A stretch of 64,000 nucleotides of DNA from Kiritimatiellaeota bacterium B1221 (lineage in GTDB: Bacteria > Verrucomicrobiota > Kiritimatiellia > SS1-B-03-39 > UBA6053): assembly GCA_029269125.1 (NCBI GenBank), contig JARHXX010000007.1, positions 98,116 through 162,115 of the forward strand, given 5' to 3'. Of this stretch, positions 1 through 7,884 are shown piece by piece. Below the pieces are notes generated by a model. The model searched no databases. It had not been told where the DNA came from and saw nothing but the letters and a program-made list of their open reading frames with translations. Position 1 is the first letter of the stretch. Each line of letters starts with the position of its first letter. The position numbers were made by a program, and so were the translations under genes.

Positions 1-658
1 AATCTTCTTCAACTTCCTGCACTTCGTCGTCGGTTTCAACGATGTAGGTGAGACCAACGGTTACAACATATTCCGATTCAGGAATTGCCACGTCAAGTCC
101 GGCATTCAAAGTCAGGTGTGAGAAACCGGATTCGCCTTCATCAGGATCCAGGTAACCCAAAGCAGCACCCAAACCGAGGCCTAAGTTTTCAGCCAGGTCT
201 ACGCCGTAGCCCAGTCCGAGTTCAAGATACAGGCTGTCTTCGATAGCACCACCGATTCCGTAGTAGATACCGAGTCCGATATCAACGCCGCCTGCAGCAC
301 CGCCAAAACTGATGTAGGGCTCGCGGTCGGCATCGCCTTCAGCACCGGGATAGGTGTATTCGCAATAGCCAATTTCGATGCCAACGGGGGAATCTTCGCC
401 CGTAGGAACGGTGTATCCGAAGAAGTAATCAACTTCATTGAACTCAGAAGAGTCAATGTCGAAGTTCGCCCAGGTACCTACAGAAGTCGTTCCACCGAAG
501 ATCGTGGTATCGAATCCGGGCTGAATACTTTCGTCTCCAAGGTATGCACCCCGGAAAACATAGGAGGATACGAAGTCAACTGCAACCTGCGCGGAAGCGG
601 TCATAGCTGTCGCTGCAATTGCAACGCTGGTTAAAGCAATGAATTTCTTCACTGTCAT
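1..658 (-). CDS. TorF/Gcw_chp-type putative porin, 3' end outside window
   Basis: The reading frame opens at 658 with a clean signal peptide (MTVKKFIALTSVAIAATAMTASA) and stays open to base 1, so at least 219 residues are present and the C-terminus is missing. Just after the signal peptide comes an SSYVFRGAYLGD segment, the pattern that begins TorF/Gcw_chp (TIGR02001-like) outer-membrane proteins. Alternating aromatic and acidic strands (WANFDIDSS, VDYFFGYTVP) and glycine-rich turns follow. It is the third gene of the amtB-glnK operon. Genes of this family often sit next to ammonium transporters, so a role in nitrogenous solute passage across the outer membrane is inferred. The true substrate is unknown. 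Confidence 0.75.
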   Translation of the reverse strand, partial: MTVKKFIALTSVAIAATAMTASAQVAVDFVSSYVFRGAYLGDESIQPGFDTTIFGGTTSVGTWANFDIDSSEFNEVDYFFGYTVPTGEDSPVGIEIGYCEYTYPGAEGDADREPYISFGGAAGGVDIGLGIYYGIGGAIEDSLYLELGLGYGVDLAENLGLGLGAALGYLDPDEGESGFSHLTLNAGLDVAIPESEYVVTVGLTYIVETDDEVQEVEED

Positions 659-817
659 GGTATTTTCTCTCTTTTTTTTTGGTTTTACTTTTCGTGTTCC
701 CTCTCGGAATTGAGAGGGTTCACATGTTGAAATTACGTTAAGAATGCATTAGATATTGATAAAGATATACGATTTGTAAAGGTTGTTTTCTCAATATCAG
801 GAATGTTGTTAACAGGA

Positions 818-1159
818 TTATCCGACCGCATCTTCCCCCGTTTCACCGGTGCGAATGCGAATACAATCAGACAATTCCATTACAAAAATCTTTCCATCAC
901 CGATTTTTCCGGTGCGGGCACCGGAAATAACCGCATCAATGGTGGTCTGCACATAAGGCTCGGTTACCGCAATCTCGATGCGGAGCTTTTTGAGCAGATT
1001 CACTTCAATGTCCGCCCCACGATAGGTTTCGTGATAGCCCATCTGCTGACCACAGCCCAGAGCGGTGGTTACAGACATTTTGACCACTTCATTTTCGTAG
1101 AGCGCCTGTTTGACCGCATTCAGACGGTGGGGCTGGATATAAGCAATGATAAGTTTCAT
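818..1159 (-). CDS. glnK: PII nitrogen regulatory protein (GlnK/GlnB)
   Basis: A 113-residue protein, full length for PII. The T-loop region G35-C-G-Q-Q39 through YRGAD, Lys58, the [10 protein letters not shown] segment and the C-terminal IRIRTGE arginines match the ATP/2-oxoglutarate binding residues of the family. The Tyr51 that GlnD uridylylates in enterobacteria is isoleucine here (A49-D50-I51); Tyr46 is kept. PII proteins paired with AmtB are normally GlnK, which plugs the ammonium channel when nitrogen is plentiful, hence the symbol. It lies 42 bp downstream of amtB and is probably cotranscribed with it. Confidence 0.95.
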   Translation of the reverse strand: MKLIIAYIQPHRLNAVKQALYENEVVKMSVTTALGCGQQMGYHETYRGADIEVNLLKKLRIEIAVTEPYVQTTIDAVISGARTGKIGDGKIFVMELSDCIRIRTGETGEDAVG

Positions 1160-1201
1160 GAGTGTTCTCTTTTTTTAAAAGGTTATTTTAGGTGGGTTCA
1201 A

Positions 1202-2503
1202 TTACTGGGTAATAAAGATCTGGAAACCATTGTAGGCCTCCATTCCGTGTTCTCCGATATCCAATCCTCCCAATTCTTCTTCTTCACTCACCCGAATACC
1301 AATCGTGTGTTTCAGGACCGCAAAGATCAAAAGTGCACTCAGGAATGAGACCACCGCGTATGCAACGGCACCAAGCAACTGGATCCCCACAGAAACGGTT
1401 TCCGGTGAGAAGATCCCCACCGCAATCGTTCCCCATACCCCACAAAGCAAATGCACCGAAAGCGCACCCACCGGATCATCCAATTTCAATTTATCAAAGA
1501 AACTTACGCCAAAGACCACGATCACCCCGCTGACCAGGCCAATCACCACCGCATCCATCACACTCACCACGTCTGCACCGGCGGTCACACCCACCAATCC
1601 AGCCAGGGAGCCATTTAACGCCATGGTTAAATCCGGTTTACGGGAATGAATCCAGGAAACCGCAATCGCAGACAGCACTCCCGCCGCAGCGGACAAAGAT
1701 GTGGTTACAAACACCCGGGATACCGTATCCGCTTCCGCACTCAAAACCGATCCCCCGTTAAACCCATACCATCCGAACCAAAGCAGGAAAACCCCGATGG
1801 CCGCCAGCGGTAAATTATGCCCCATAATGGGTTTCACCGCACCATTAACATACTTCCCAATTCGTGGCCCCACCATAATCACCCCAGCCAAAGCCGCCCA
1901 TCCACCGACAGAGTGAACCAACGTGGAACCGGCAAAGTCGTGAAAGCCCTTATCCTCCAACCAACCGCCCCCCCATTTCCAGGAACCCAGCCAAGGGTAG
2001 AAAAATCCCACAAAGATGGCCGAAAAGATCAGAAAACTCCCCAATTTAACACGCTCCGCAACCGCACCGGAAACAATGGTGGCACAGGTGGCCGCAAACA
2101 TGGCCTGGAAAAGGAAATCTGTCCAATACGTATAGTTACCATTCGCATAGGTTAAAGGATCATACCCCTCAGGCGGAGCAATCCCCCAGCCGGCAAAATC
2201 AAAAAATTTGTTCGTGCTGTCAGTAAAATCGGGGTACATCAGATTAAAACCGCAAATCGCATACGTCATCAATCCAATGGCGAGAACACCACTGTTCTTA
2301 AACAAAATGTTCACTGTGTTTTTAGAACGGGTCAAACCGGTTTCTAAAGTGGCGAATCCCAAATGCATGATAAAAACCATAAAGGTTGCAACCAGCATCC
2401 AAGTGTTGTTGGTGCGAAGATTTACATCTTCCAGGGTTAATTCCGCTGCATGAACTTGTGGCAGGCCTACCAGTAGAATGGCCATAAACAATAAGTGCTT
2501 CAT
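1202..2503 (-). CDS. amtB: Ammonium transporter AmtB
   Basis: A 433-residue inner-membrane protein with an N-terminal signal sequence (MKHLLFMAILLVGLPQVHAA) and about eleven membrane segments. The family marks are visible: LGFATLETGLTRSKN, FAATCATIVSGAVAERV, GSTLVHSVGGWAAL with the first pore histidine, and SVHLLCGVWGTIAVG with the second. It conducts ammonia/ammonium and is expected to form trimers gated by the downstream GlnK. The C-terminal tail (EEEELGGLDIGEHGMEAY) carries the conserved GLD..HG.EAY signature that contacts PII. A sigma-54 type promoter lies 66 to 81 bases upstream. Confidence 0.97.
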   Translation of the reverse strand: MKHLLFMAILLVGLPQVHAAELTLEDVNLRTNNTWMLVATFMVFIMHLGFATLETGLTRSKNTVNILFKNSGVLAIGLMTYAICGFNLMYPDFTDSTNKFFDFAGWGIAPPEGYDPLTYANGNYTYWTDFLFQAMFAATCATIVSGAVAERVKLGSFLIFSAIFVGFFYPWLGSWKWGGGWLEDKGFHDFAGSTLVHSVGGWAALAGVIMVGPRIGKYVNGAVKPIMGHNLPLAAIGVFLLWFGWYGFNGGSVLSAEADTVSRVFVTTSLSAAAGVLSAIAVSWIHSRKPDLTMALNGSLAGLVGVTAGADVVSVMDAVVIGLVSGVIVVFGVSFFDKLKLDDPVGALSVHLLCGVWGTIAVGIFSPETVSVGIQLLGAVAYAVVSFLSALLIFAVLKHTIGIRVSEEEELGGLDIGEHGMEAYNGFQIFITQ

Positions 2504-2568
2504 AAAATCGTCTTTCGTGTTTGTTAAATAAACTTCGGGTCTCCCCGAATGGTGGGTGCGATGTATAA

Positions 2569-2584
2569 AGCAAAGCAGATGCCA
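2569..2584 (-). promoter_or_regulatory. Sigma-54 (RpoN) promoter of amtB operon
   Basis: The minus strand reads TGGCATCTGCTTTGCT, which fits TGGCACG-N4-TTGCA with the invariant GG and GC at the correct spacing. Transcription would start about 12 bases downstream, leaving a leader of about 50 bases before the amtB start at 2503. Sigma-54 with NtrC-type activators controls amtB-glnK in many bacteria, so position and family logic agree. The AT-rich DNA at 2590-2720 could hold enhancer sites, but I could not identify a specific NtrC site. Confidence 0.7.
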
Positions 2585-2804
2585 AGTTTAAATTTATAAT
2601 ATAATATTCAAAATATCATCCAAATTACTACTATTATAGTTAATTTAACTTTATATTTATTATTAGCCTTTGGTTAAGCCATACAAATATGAAGCAGAAA
2701 AAACACCAGGATACATTTTTGTCTTACAATCCTGCTTAAAATCTATTCCCTTTTATCCGATCCGATTCCCTTGATCTTTTACGTATACAGTGCATGCACA
2801 GGGA
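2585..2804. other. Intergenic region between divergent amtB and MipA-type gene
   Basis: About 220 bases of mostly AT-rich DNA with no convincing reading frame. It must hold the upstream activating region of the amtB promoter and the promoter of the plus-strand outer-membrane gene. I see no clear -35/-10 pair or operator. Confidence 0.5.
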
Positions 2805-3575
2805 ATGAAATTTCTTCCTGCCTTCCTCTTGATTATCTTTACCCTGCTGCAAACGCTTCAGGCCCAGCCCCCCCAGCCCCCCCAGCCCCCGAAACCCTCC
2901 CCTTGGTCTGCAGGACTTTTTCTCATGTCGGACTCACAACCTTATGTGGGAGCAGGCAGAAGCGTCCGTATCTATCCCAGTGTGAGCTATGAAGGAAAAA
3001 AAATGAAATGGCGGGGACCCATACTGCAATATAAATTGCTGGAGAGGGAAAAATGGAATGTGTCCGCACATACCCTCGTCCAATTTGCACCTTATGAGGA
3101 AGAGGACGCGTCCATCCTTGAAGGTATGGGCGATCGCAGTGACACCTTGCTCGCCGGTCTGGACTGGGTGTACCGTCCACTTCCATCCCTACTGGTTTTG
3201 GCGTCTTTTGACGCGGATATACTGGGAGCATACGACGGTATACAGGCCACCCTCGGGTTACAGCAAATGCTGGGTAAACCCTGGGAAACCTTTTCCGGCT
3301 CCCTCGGAGCCGGCCTTTTACTGCAGGACCAAACCTGGACCCAATATTTTGTGGGCGTACCCGAAAGTAAAGCCACCCCGGAACGTCCCGCCCACACCCC
3401 CGGCGAGTCTTTTCACCCCTACCTCTCCGCACAACTCCTGATCAGAATTTCGAAAAGCTGGTCCTGGTTCACCCTCTCCCGGATTGAATTTCTTGACGAA
3501 ACCTGGCGGGACTCCCCGCTCATTGCCGACGACTACCGCCTCGTCACCTTCACCGCACTGAATTATTCGTTTTGA
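2805..3575 (+). CDS. MipA/OmpV family outer-membrane protein
   Basis: The frame is open from a GTG at 2790, but the ATG at 2805 gives a normal signal peptide (MKFLPAFLLIIFTLLQTLQA) and is preferred, leaving 256 residues. A proline-rich linker (QPPQPPQPPKP) follows. The body has the MipA/OmpV pattern: a VGAG..VRIYPSVSYEGKKMKWRGP segment, RSDTLLAGLDWVYRP, a YFVGVP segment and a terminal strand ending in aromatic Phe (ALNYSF), as expected of a beta barrel. MipA scaffolds murein-processing enzymes in E. coli; OmpV is a porin-like antigen. The role here is not known. Confidence 0.75.
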   Translation: MKFLPAFLLIIFTLLQTLQAQPPQPPQPPKPSPWSAGLFLMSDSQPYVGAGRSVRIYPSVSYEGKKMKWRGPILQYKLLEREKWNVSAHTLVQFAPYEEEDASILEGMGDRSDTLLAGLDWVYRPLPSLLVLASFDADILGAYDGIQATLGLQQMLGKPWETFSGSLGAGLLLQDQTWTQYFVGVPESKATPERPAHTPGESFHPYLSAQLLIRISKSWSWFTLSRIEFLDETWRDSPLIADDYRLVTFTALNYSF

Positions 3576-3661
3576 ATCAGAAAACCCGTTGGTAACATCG
3601 GCCGCACCAAAGATACAAATCACAAAGGAATCACCGCAGCCCCCCTCCCTTTCTCAGGAGA

Positions 3662-4822
3662 TTATTTAAACGAAGCTTGAAAATAATCTGCAAGATCTCC
3701 CACAGGATTTTCCTGTAAAAACATCACAATCTGACCTGCCATCAACCGGGCGCCCTTCTCCGAATAATGACTCCGGTCTTTGGCATCACTATACAACGGA
3801 ATCGAGCCCTCCTCCCCCAGCTCCAAAAGAAGTTGTTTGCTCCACTCTGTGAGATCTATCACCGGTACATTCAGCTCCGCTCCCACCTTTTTCATTGAGT
3901 TCGCATAAGGAGTCAACACCTCCCAAATCCCATTCGCCGTAAACACCCGGCGATGTGGAGGGCTCACCAAAACAGGAGTGGCACCCGCTTTACGCGCCTC
4001 CTCCACATACCATTTCAAATTCTCATAATATTCGGTAGACGCATCTGTGGATTCCGGCTTTGACTTCTCATGACTGTCATTATGCCCGAATTGAATGAAA
4101 ATATAATCAGGTTTAAAATCCAGAACCCGCTGCCAGTCCCCCCGCTCCCGGAAAGTCTTTGAACTCCGCCCGCCAATTGCAAAATTCTGAAACAACACCT
4201 CGTCTGAAAAAGCTTTTGGCAATATCTGCCCCCAGCCCCGGCGTGAATTTCCCAACGGATAATCCTGCACAATGGAATCCCCCACCGTCGCCACTTTCAA
4301 CGCCGGCTCTTGCGCCGATACCATCGCGAAAGAACAGCGGCTTCCCACATAACGCTCAGACGTCCTCCACCGAAGAATCACATCCAGCGCATCCGCATCC
4401 CCGGTTTCGACCGTAAGCGTGAGCAACTTCCAGGAGCTTCCACTGTAGTCACTGCGAATCCGTTCCAATTCTTTTCGCTCTTTGATCCGCTTCACCATCA
4501 CATAAGCCGTACGGTCCTTCTCACTTTTCGCCCAGTAGGAAATGCGGACACGTTGGTTTGACTCCTTCAGATAAATTCTCTGCACCAGACTTCCATCGCC
4601 CATACTGAATTCCTTCACCGTCAACTGAATCCCCTGCTCAACTCCGGGCGGGAGATCTTCGGTGATCTGAATCATCTGCTCTGCCCCCGCCGGCCCGCGC
4701 CATTCAGGAAGACGCCCGTCATCAGCAATGGTCAGCTCCGGATTGGCAATCTCCACCGCAGGCAAAAACCCTGTAAAAAACAACAACAGTACAATCAGAA
4801 GCGGGGACAAAAAACGGATCAT
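3662..4822 (-). CDS. Secreted SGNH hydrolase, CE12-like rhamnogalacturonan acetylesterase
   Basis: The ATG at 4822 is chosen because it gives a signal peptide (MIRFLSPLLIVLLLFFTGFLPA) and is preceded by GAGG at proper spacing; upstream in-frame codons add only ten residues. After about 190 residues of beta-rich N-terminal domain comes the hydrolase: VATVGDS (block I Ser), NFAIGGRSSKTF (block II Gly), FGHNDSHE (block III Asn) and DRSHYSEKGA (block V His). The GGRSSKTF and IQFGHNDS wording is typical of CE12 acetylesterases that remove acetyl groups from pectic rhamnogalacturonan. The N-terminal domain may bind carbohydrate; this is inferred. Confidence 0.8.
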   Translation of the reverse strand: MIRFLSPLLIVLLLFFTGFLPAVEIANPELTIADDGRLPEWRGPAGAEQMIQITEDLPPGVEQGIQLTVKEFSMGDGSLVQRIYLKESNQRVRISYWAKSEKDRTAYVMVKRIKERKELERIRSDYSGSSWKLLTLTVETGDADALDVILRWRTSERYVGSRCSFAMVSAQEPALKVATVGDSIVQDYPLGNSRRGWGQILPKAFSDEVLFQNFAIGGRSSKTFRERGDWQRVLDFKPDYIFIQFGHNDSHEKSKPESTDASTEYYENLKWYVEEARKAGATPVLVSPPHRRVFTANGIWEVLTPYANSMKKVGAELNVPVIDLTEWSKQLLLELGEEGSIPLYSDAKDRSHYSEKGARLMAGQIVMFLQENPVGDLADYFQASFK

Positions 4823-4928
4823 AACAACCTCACTCACTATATTTAAAGGCACAGCGGAGAATCAGGTCTGTGATTGCCGGCCAAAATTGAAAAAATTTAC
4901 GCAGTTCCCAGAAAAACAAGGACGCGAT

Positions 4929-5771
4929 TTAACGTCTTTTAAAATACAACCCGACAAGTAAAAATGCGGCCCCTACCATTGTTATGGTTGAGGGCTCTGG
5001 AATGGTCGTGATCAGCACATTGTCCACATAGGTTGCCGAATTGACATCCCCTTCATAGAAGGCCAAGGTATCAAAACGAAAAGTGCTGGCCGTGGTATCC
5101 GTGTCTAAAAGCGTAACCCCGTTCAATGAAAAAGACAAATCCAAGGTCGTGGAATCTGTGCGGGTGAAGGTGAATTGGGTGCTATACCACGTATCCGCAT
5201 CAAGATTCACCCCGTTTGCAGAATTCGCAAGACTCGTGGAACCAGGGGTTCCAAGCAGGCTGCCAGCATTATCTGAACGTTCGGCGAAATAAGTCACACC
5301 CGTTCCATTGGTCGCAATATTTGTGTTGATGCGATACCCCCCATAATTGGTAAAATCAGTCGAGGAGCCATAATCATCCGCGGATACCTGATTCGCTCCC
5401 TCGGAGTCCATAATCCCGATACGGAAACTCCAGTCATTGCGATCAAAGGGGGCCTCCACTTTTAAATCAAAACTGACATTCAGACTTTCCCCCACTGATA
5501 AAGTGGTGGCATCGAAATGGGTGAGAAACCTCGAATAGGTATTAATGGACTTAAGTCCCCCTCCCGTTACCAGCAACCCGCCAGAACTAGTCGAATTATA
5601 CCATCCGGGTCTCCCAGCGGAGAAATCTTGCGTATAGATCGTATTAGCTGAAAGCTGAAGGGAACCGGTCAGCAGACTGGTGATACCCACCAAACCAATA
5701 AGCGTGTTGCGTCGTAAAGAATATGAGGAAGGGTTGTGTGTTTTCATGACATGAATTAAAAACCGCATCAT
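4929..5771 (-). CDS. PEP-CTERM sorting domain protein
   Basis: A 280-residue secreted protein. The last 27 residues read IPEPSTITMVGAAFLLVGLYFKRR: a PEP motif, a hydrophobic span and a basic tail, the signature handled by exosortase in this kind of organism. The N-terminus has a signal-like stretch (LIGLVGITSLLTGSLQLSA). The middle is a Ser/Thr/Asn-rich beta-sandwich-like domain of the concanavalin/LamG type (DTLAFYEGDVNSATYVDNVLI near the end). The start could be the ATG at 5771 or at 5747; neither has a clear ribosome site. Function unknown; likely surface or biofilm matrix protein. Confidence 0.8.
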   Translation of the reverse strand: MMRFLIHVMKTHNPSSYSLRRNTLIGLVGITSLLTGSLQLSANTIYTQDFSAGRPGWYNSTSSGGLLVTGGGLKSINTYSRFLTHFDATTLSVGESLNVSFDLKVEAPFDRNDWSFRIGIMDSEGANQVSADDYGSSTDFTNYGGYRINTNIATNGTGVTYFAERSDNAGSLLGTPGSTSLANSANGVNLDADTWYSTQFTFTRTDSTTLDLSFSLNGVTLLDTDTTASTFRFDTLAFYEGDVNSATYVDNVLITTIPEPSTITMVGAAFLLVGLYFKRR

Positions 5772-5906
5772 TGACTATGTCAATGTGATTTTTTCCAGAG
5801 GACATTCAAAAACGGGGGCGGCGCCCTCCTTCCCCGCCCCCAAGCTTCGTTTTGATCGTGACTGAATCTCATTGCCTTCCCCCAAATACTCTGACATTCG
5901 GAGAGC

Positions 5907-7013
5907 ATGCAGTCCCCCTCCCTCAGCATCGATCTTGATACCCTCGCCGGAAACATTCGGGCCCTCCACGCAAAATTAAGGCCTGATTCTCAGATTATGT
6001 TTGTCGTGAAATCCGAAGCCTATGGACACGGCATCCATGCGGTAGCTGAACGGGCCGCCCAGGAAGGCATCCGATGGTTTGCCGTTGCCTATTTTGAAGA
6101 AGCGCTTGAGGTGCGAAAAGCAGCCCCGGATGCAGATATCCTGGTACTGGGGCCCATCTCACCAGAGGAAACTCCCCTCGCAATCCAATACCGGATCACC
6201 CCCACAGTCGTCGATGCCGAGCATGCCAAAGCCCTGGCCACCATCGCACTACAAAAAGAAAAAACCTTAAACGCCCACATTAAAATCGATACCGGCATGG
6301 GGCGTATGGGCACCCTGGAGTCTGAAGATGACTCTCAAATCAAAGCCATTCTCAATACCCCGGGGCTAGAAATCACCGGCATTTGCAGTCACCTGGCCAC
6401 CGTCGATTTAAAACGCCCCTGGCTTCAGGAAAAACAACATCAACGTTTTGTAAATGCCTTTACAGTTGCCGAAGCCATCGCCGGCCGTCGGCTGATGCGC
6501 CATTTCTGCAGCTCCCGGGGAATCCAATACTATCCGGAATGGGATTACGATGCGGTACGCCCCGGCATCCTGCTCTATGGGTACGGATGTAATGATCCCC
6601 GCATGCGGGTTCAAACCAAACCCCTGCTGCAAATGAAAAGCCGTCTCATGCAGGTCAAACGGGTTCCCGAAGGCACCCCGGTCGGTTATTATTCGTCCTA
6701 CCGCACCACCCGCGAAACCCAAATTGCAGTGGTCGGTGCCGGTTATGCCGATGGATACTTACGCTCCCTCAGCAATCGGGGCGAAGCACTGGTCCACGGC
6801 GAACGGGTCCCCGTGGTCGGCCGGATCAGCATGAACTGGATCACTCTCGACTTAGGACCCGACCTCGTCTGCAAAGCGGGAGATGATGTGGTACTCATCG
6901 GTGAACAGAACGGAAACGAGGTGTGGGCGGACTGGCTGGGCCGCCGGGCCGGCACCATCGCCTACGAAATTCTCACCGCAATTCATCCGCGGATTCCGCG
7001 CCAGTACCGGTAA
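5907..7013 (+). CDS. alr: Alanine racemase
   Basis: A 368-residue fold-type III PLP enzyme that makes D-alanine for peptidoglycan. The PLP lysine is Lys35 in VVKSEAYGHG (usually VVKANAYGHG). KIDTGMGRMG, the SHLATVD segment, VGAGYADGYLR with the catalytic tyrosine, and PVVGRISMNW complete the family pattern. The usual MD after GRISM is MN here. A GGAG site lies just upstream of the ATG. Its 3' end overlaps the 3' end of the convergent downstream gene by about 41 bases. Confidence 0.95.
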   Translation: MQSPSLSIDLDTLAGNIRALHAKLRPDSQIMFVVKSEAYGHGIHAVAERAAQEGIRWFAVAYFEEALEVRKAAPDADILVLGPISPEETPLAIQYRITPTVVDAEHAKALATIALQKEKTLNAHIKIDTGMGRMGTLESEDDSQIKAILNTPGLEITGICSHLATVDLKRPWLQEKQHQRFVNAFTVAEAIAGRRLMRHFCSSRGIQYYPEWDYDAVRPGILLYGYGCNDPRMRVQTKPLLQMKSRLMQVKRVPEGTPVGYYSSYRTTRETQIAVVGAGYADGYLRSLSNRGEALVHGERVPVVGRISMNWITLDLGPDLVCKAGDDVVLIGEQNGNEVWADWLGRRAGTIAYEILTAIHPRIPRQYR

Positions 7014-7884
7014 AAGCCACCCACCCCTCTCCCTCAACCGGCAGCTGAAAAATATCTTTCTGCTCATTGCAGATCAGCAGCCTCCCCTCATCGATCCAGG
7101 CAATCCCCTCAATTTGCCGCAAGGCCCAATTTTTAAATAAAAAATGGCGCCCAGACCCGCGTAAAAACCGATCACTTCCTTTCGGACGGTCGAAGATCCA
7201 AATCCCGCTAAAAGTTAAAACCGCCAACCGCCCGCCATCAGCCGTGAGAGCGGCATCCGTCACTTGACCGATCCCTTCAAAGCGGTCCAACAATACCGCA
7301 TCCTGAATCTCTTCTGTTTCCAAATCCTCAATTCGATAAAGTTTGGTGTCGGTATCCGCCCGATGCTTGGTGAGCAGATACACCTTCTTTTCCCAAATAA
7401 ACATGGCCTCACAGTCAAAATTCCATTTCTCAGGCGGGAACGCCAACTGATCGGGAAATCTGAAACGAATGGTTTTGTTCACGCGGAGCGGCAGCACAGA
7501 TATATTGTCACCGGGCTCGCCCACCCGGTGAATTTGTAAATCTTTGCGCCGGTTCCGGTTGTTGCCAAAATCACCAATCCACAATCCGCCCTCCCCGTCT
7601 GTGGCCACCGCTTCCCAGTCCACATTTTTGACCCCCGCCACTTTCACAACCCCATGCGTCTTTCCCAGCGCAGATATGGAAAACAACACGGAGTCATTTC
7701 CACTGTCATTCAAACTCCAAAACCAGGGGCCAAAGGAGGATTTCGTCAAACCGGAAGCTTCCCTCAATGCGGATTCTTCGATTTGGGCCACCGGCGACGG
7801 AATCCCAGTCCCCACCTCCCCGCCCGCTATCGCCCAAGAACCTCCGTGGAGGAAGCCCAGGCATAACAGACGCCATTTATTCAT
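6973..7884 (-). CDS. Secreted beta-propeller-like protein of unknown function
   Basis: The ATG at 7884 overlaps the glpD stop in ATGAATAA, suggesting translational coupling. It gives a signal-like N-terminus (MNKWRLLCLGFLHGGSWAIAG) and a 303-residue product. Repeated WSLNDSG, VDWEAVATDGEGGLWIGDFGNNRNRR and IEGIAWIDEGRLLICNEQ segments look like blades of an NHL/esterase-like propeller with Asp-Asn-Gly turns. No catalytic motif is recognised. The C-terminus overlaps the convergent alr gene. Confidence 0.65.
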   Translation of the reverse strand: MNKWRLLCLGFLHGGSWAIAGGEVGTGIPSPVAQIEESALREASGLTKSSFGPWFWSLNDSGNDSVLFSISALGKTHGVVKVAGVKNVDWEAVATDGEGGLWIGDFGNNRNRRKDLQIHRVGEPGDNISVLPLRVNKTIRFRFPDQLAFPPEKWNFDCEAMFIWEKKVYLLTKHRADTDTKLYRIEDLETEEIQDAVLLDRFEGIGQVTDAALTADGGRLAVLTFSGIWIFDRPKGSDRFLRGSGRHFLFKNWALRQIEGIAWIDEGRLLICNEQKDIFQLPVEGEGWVAFTGTGAESADELR

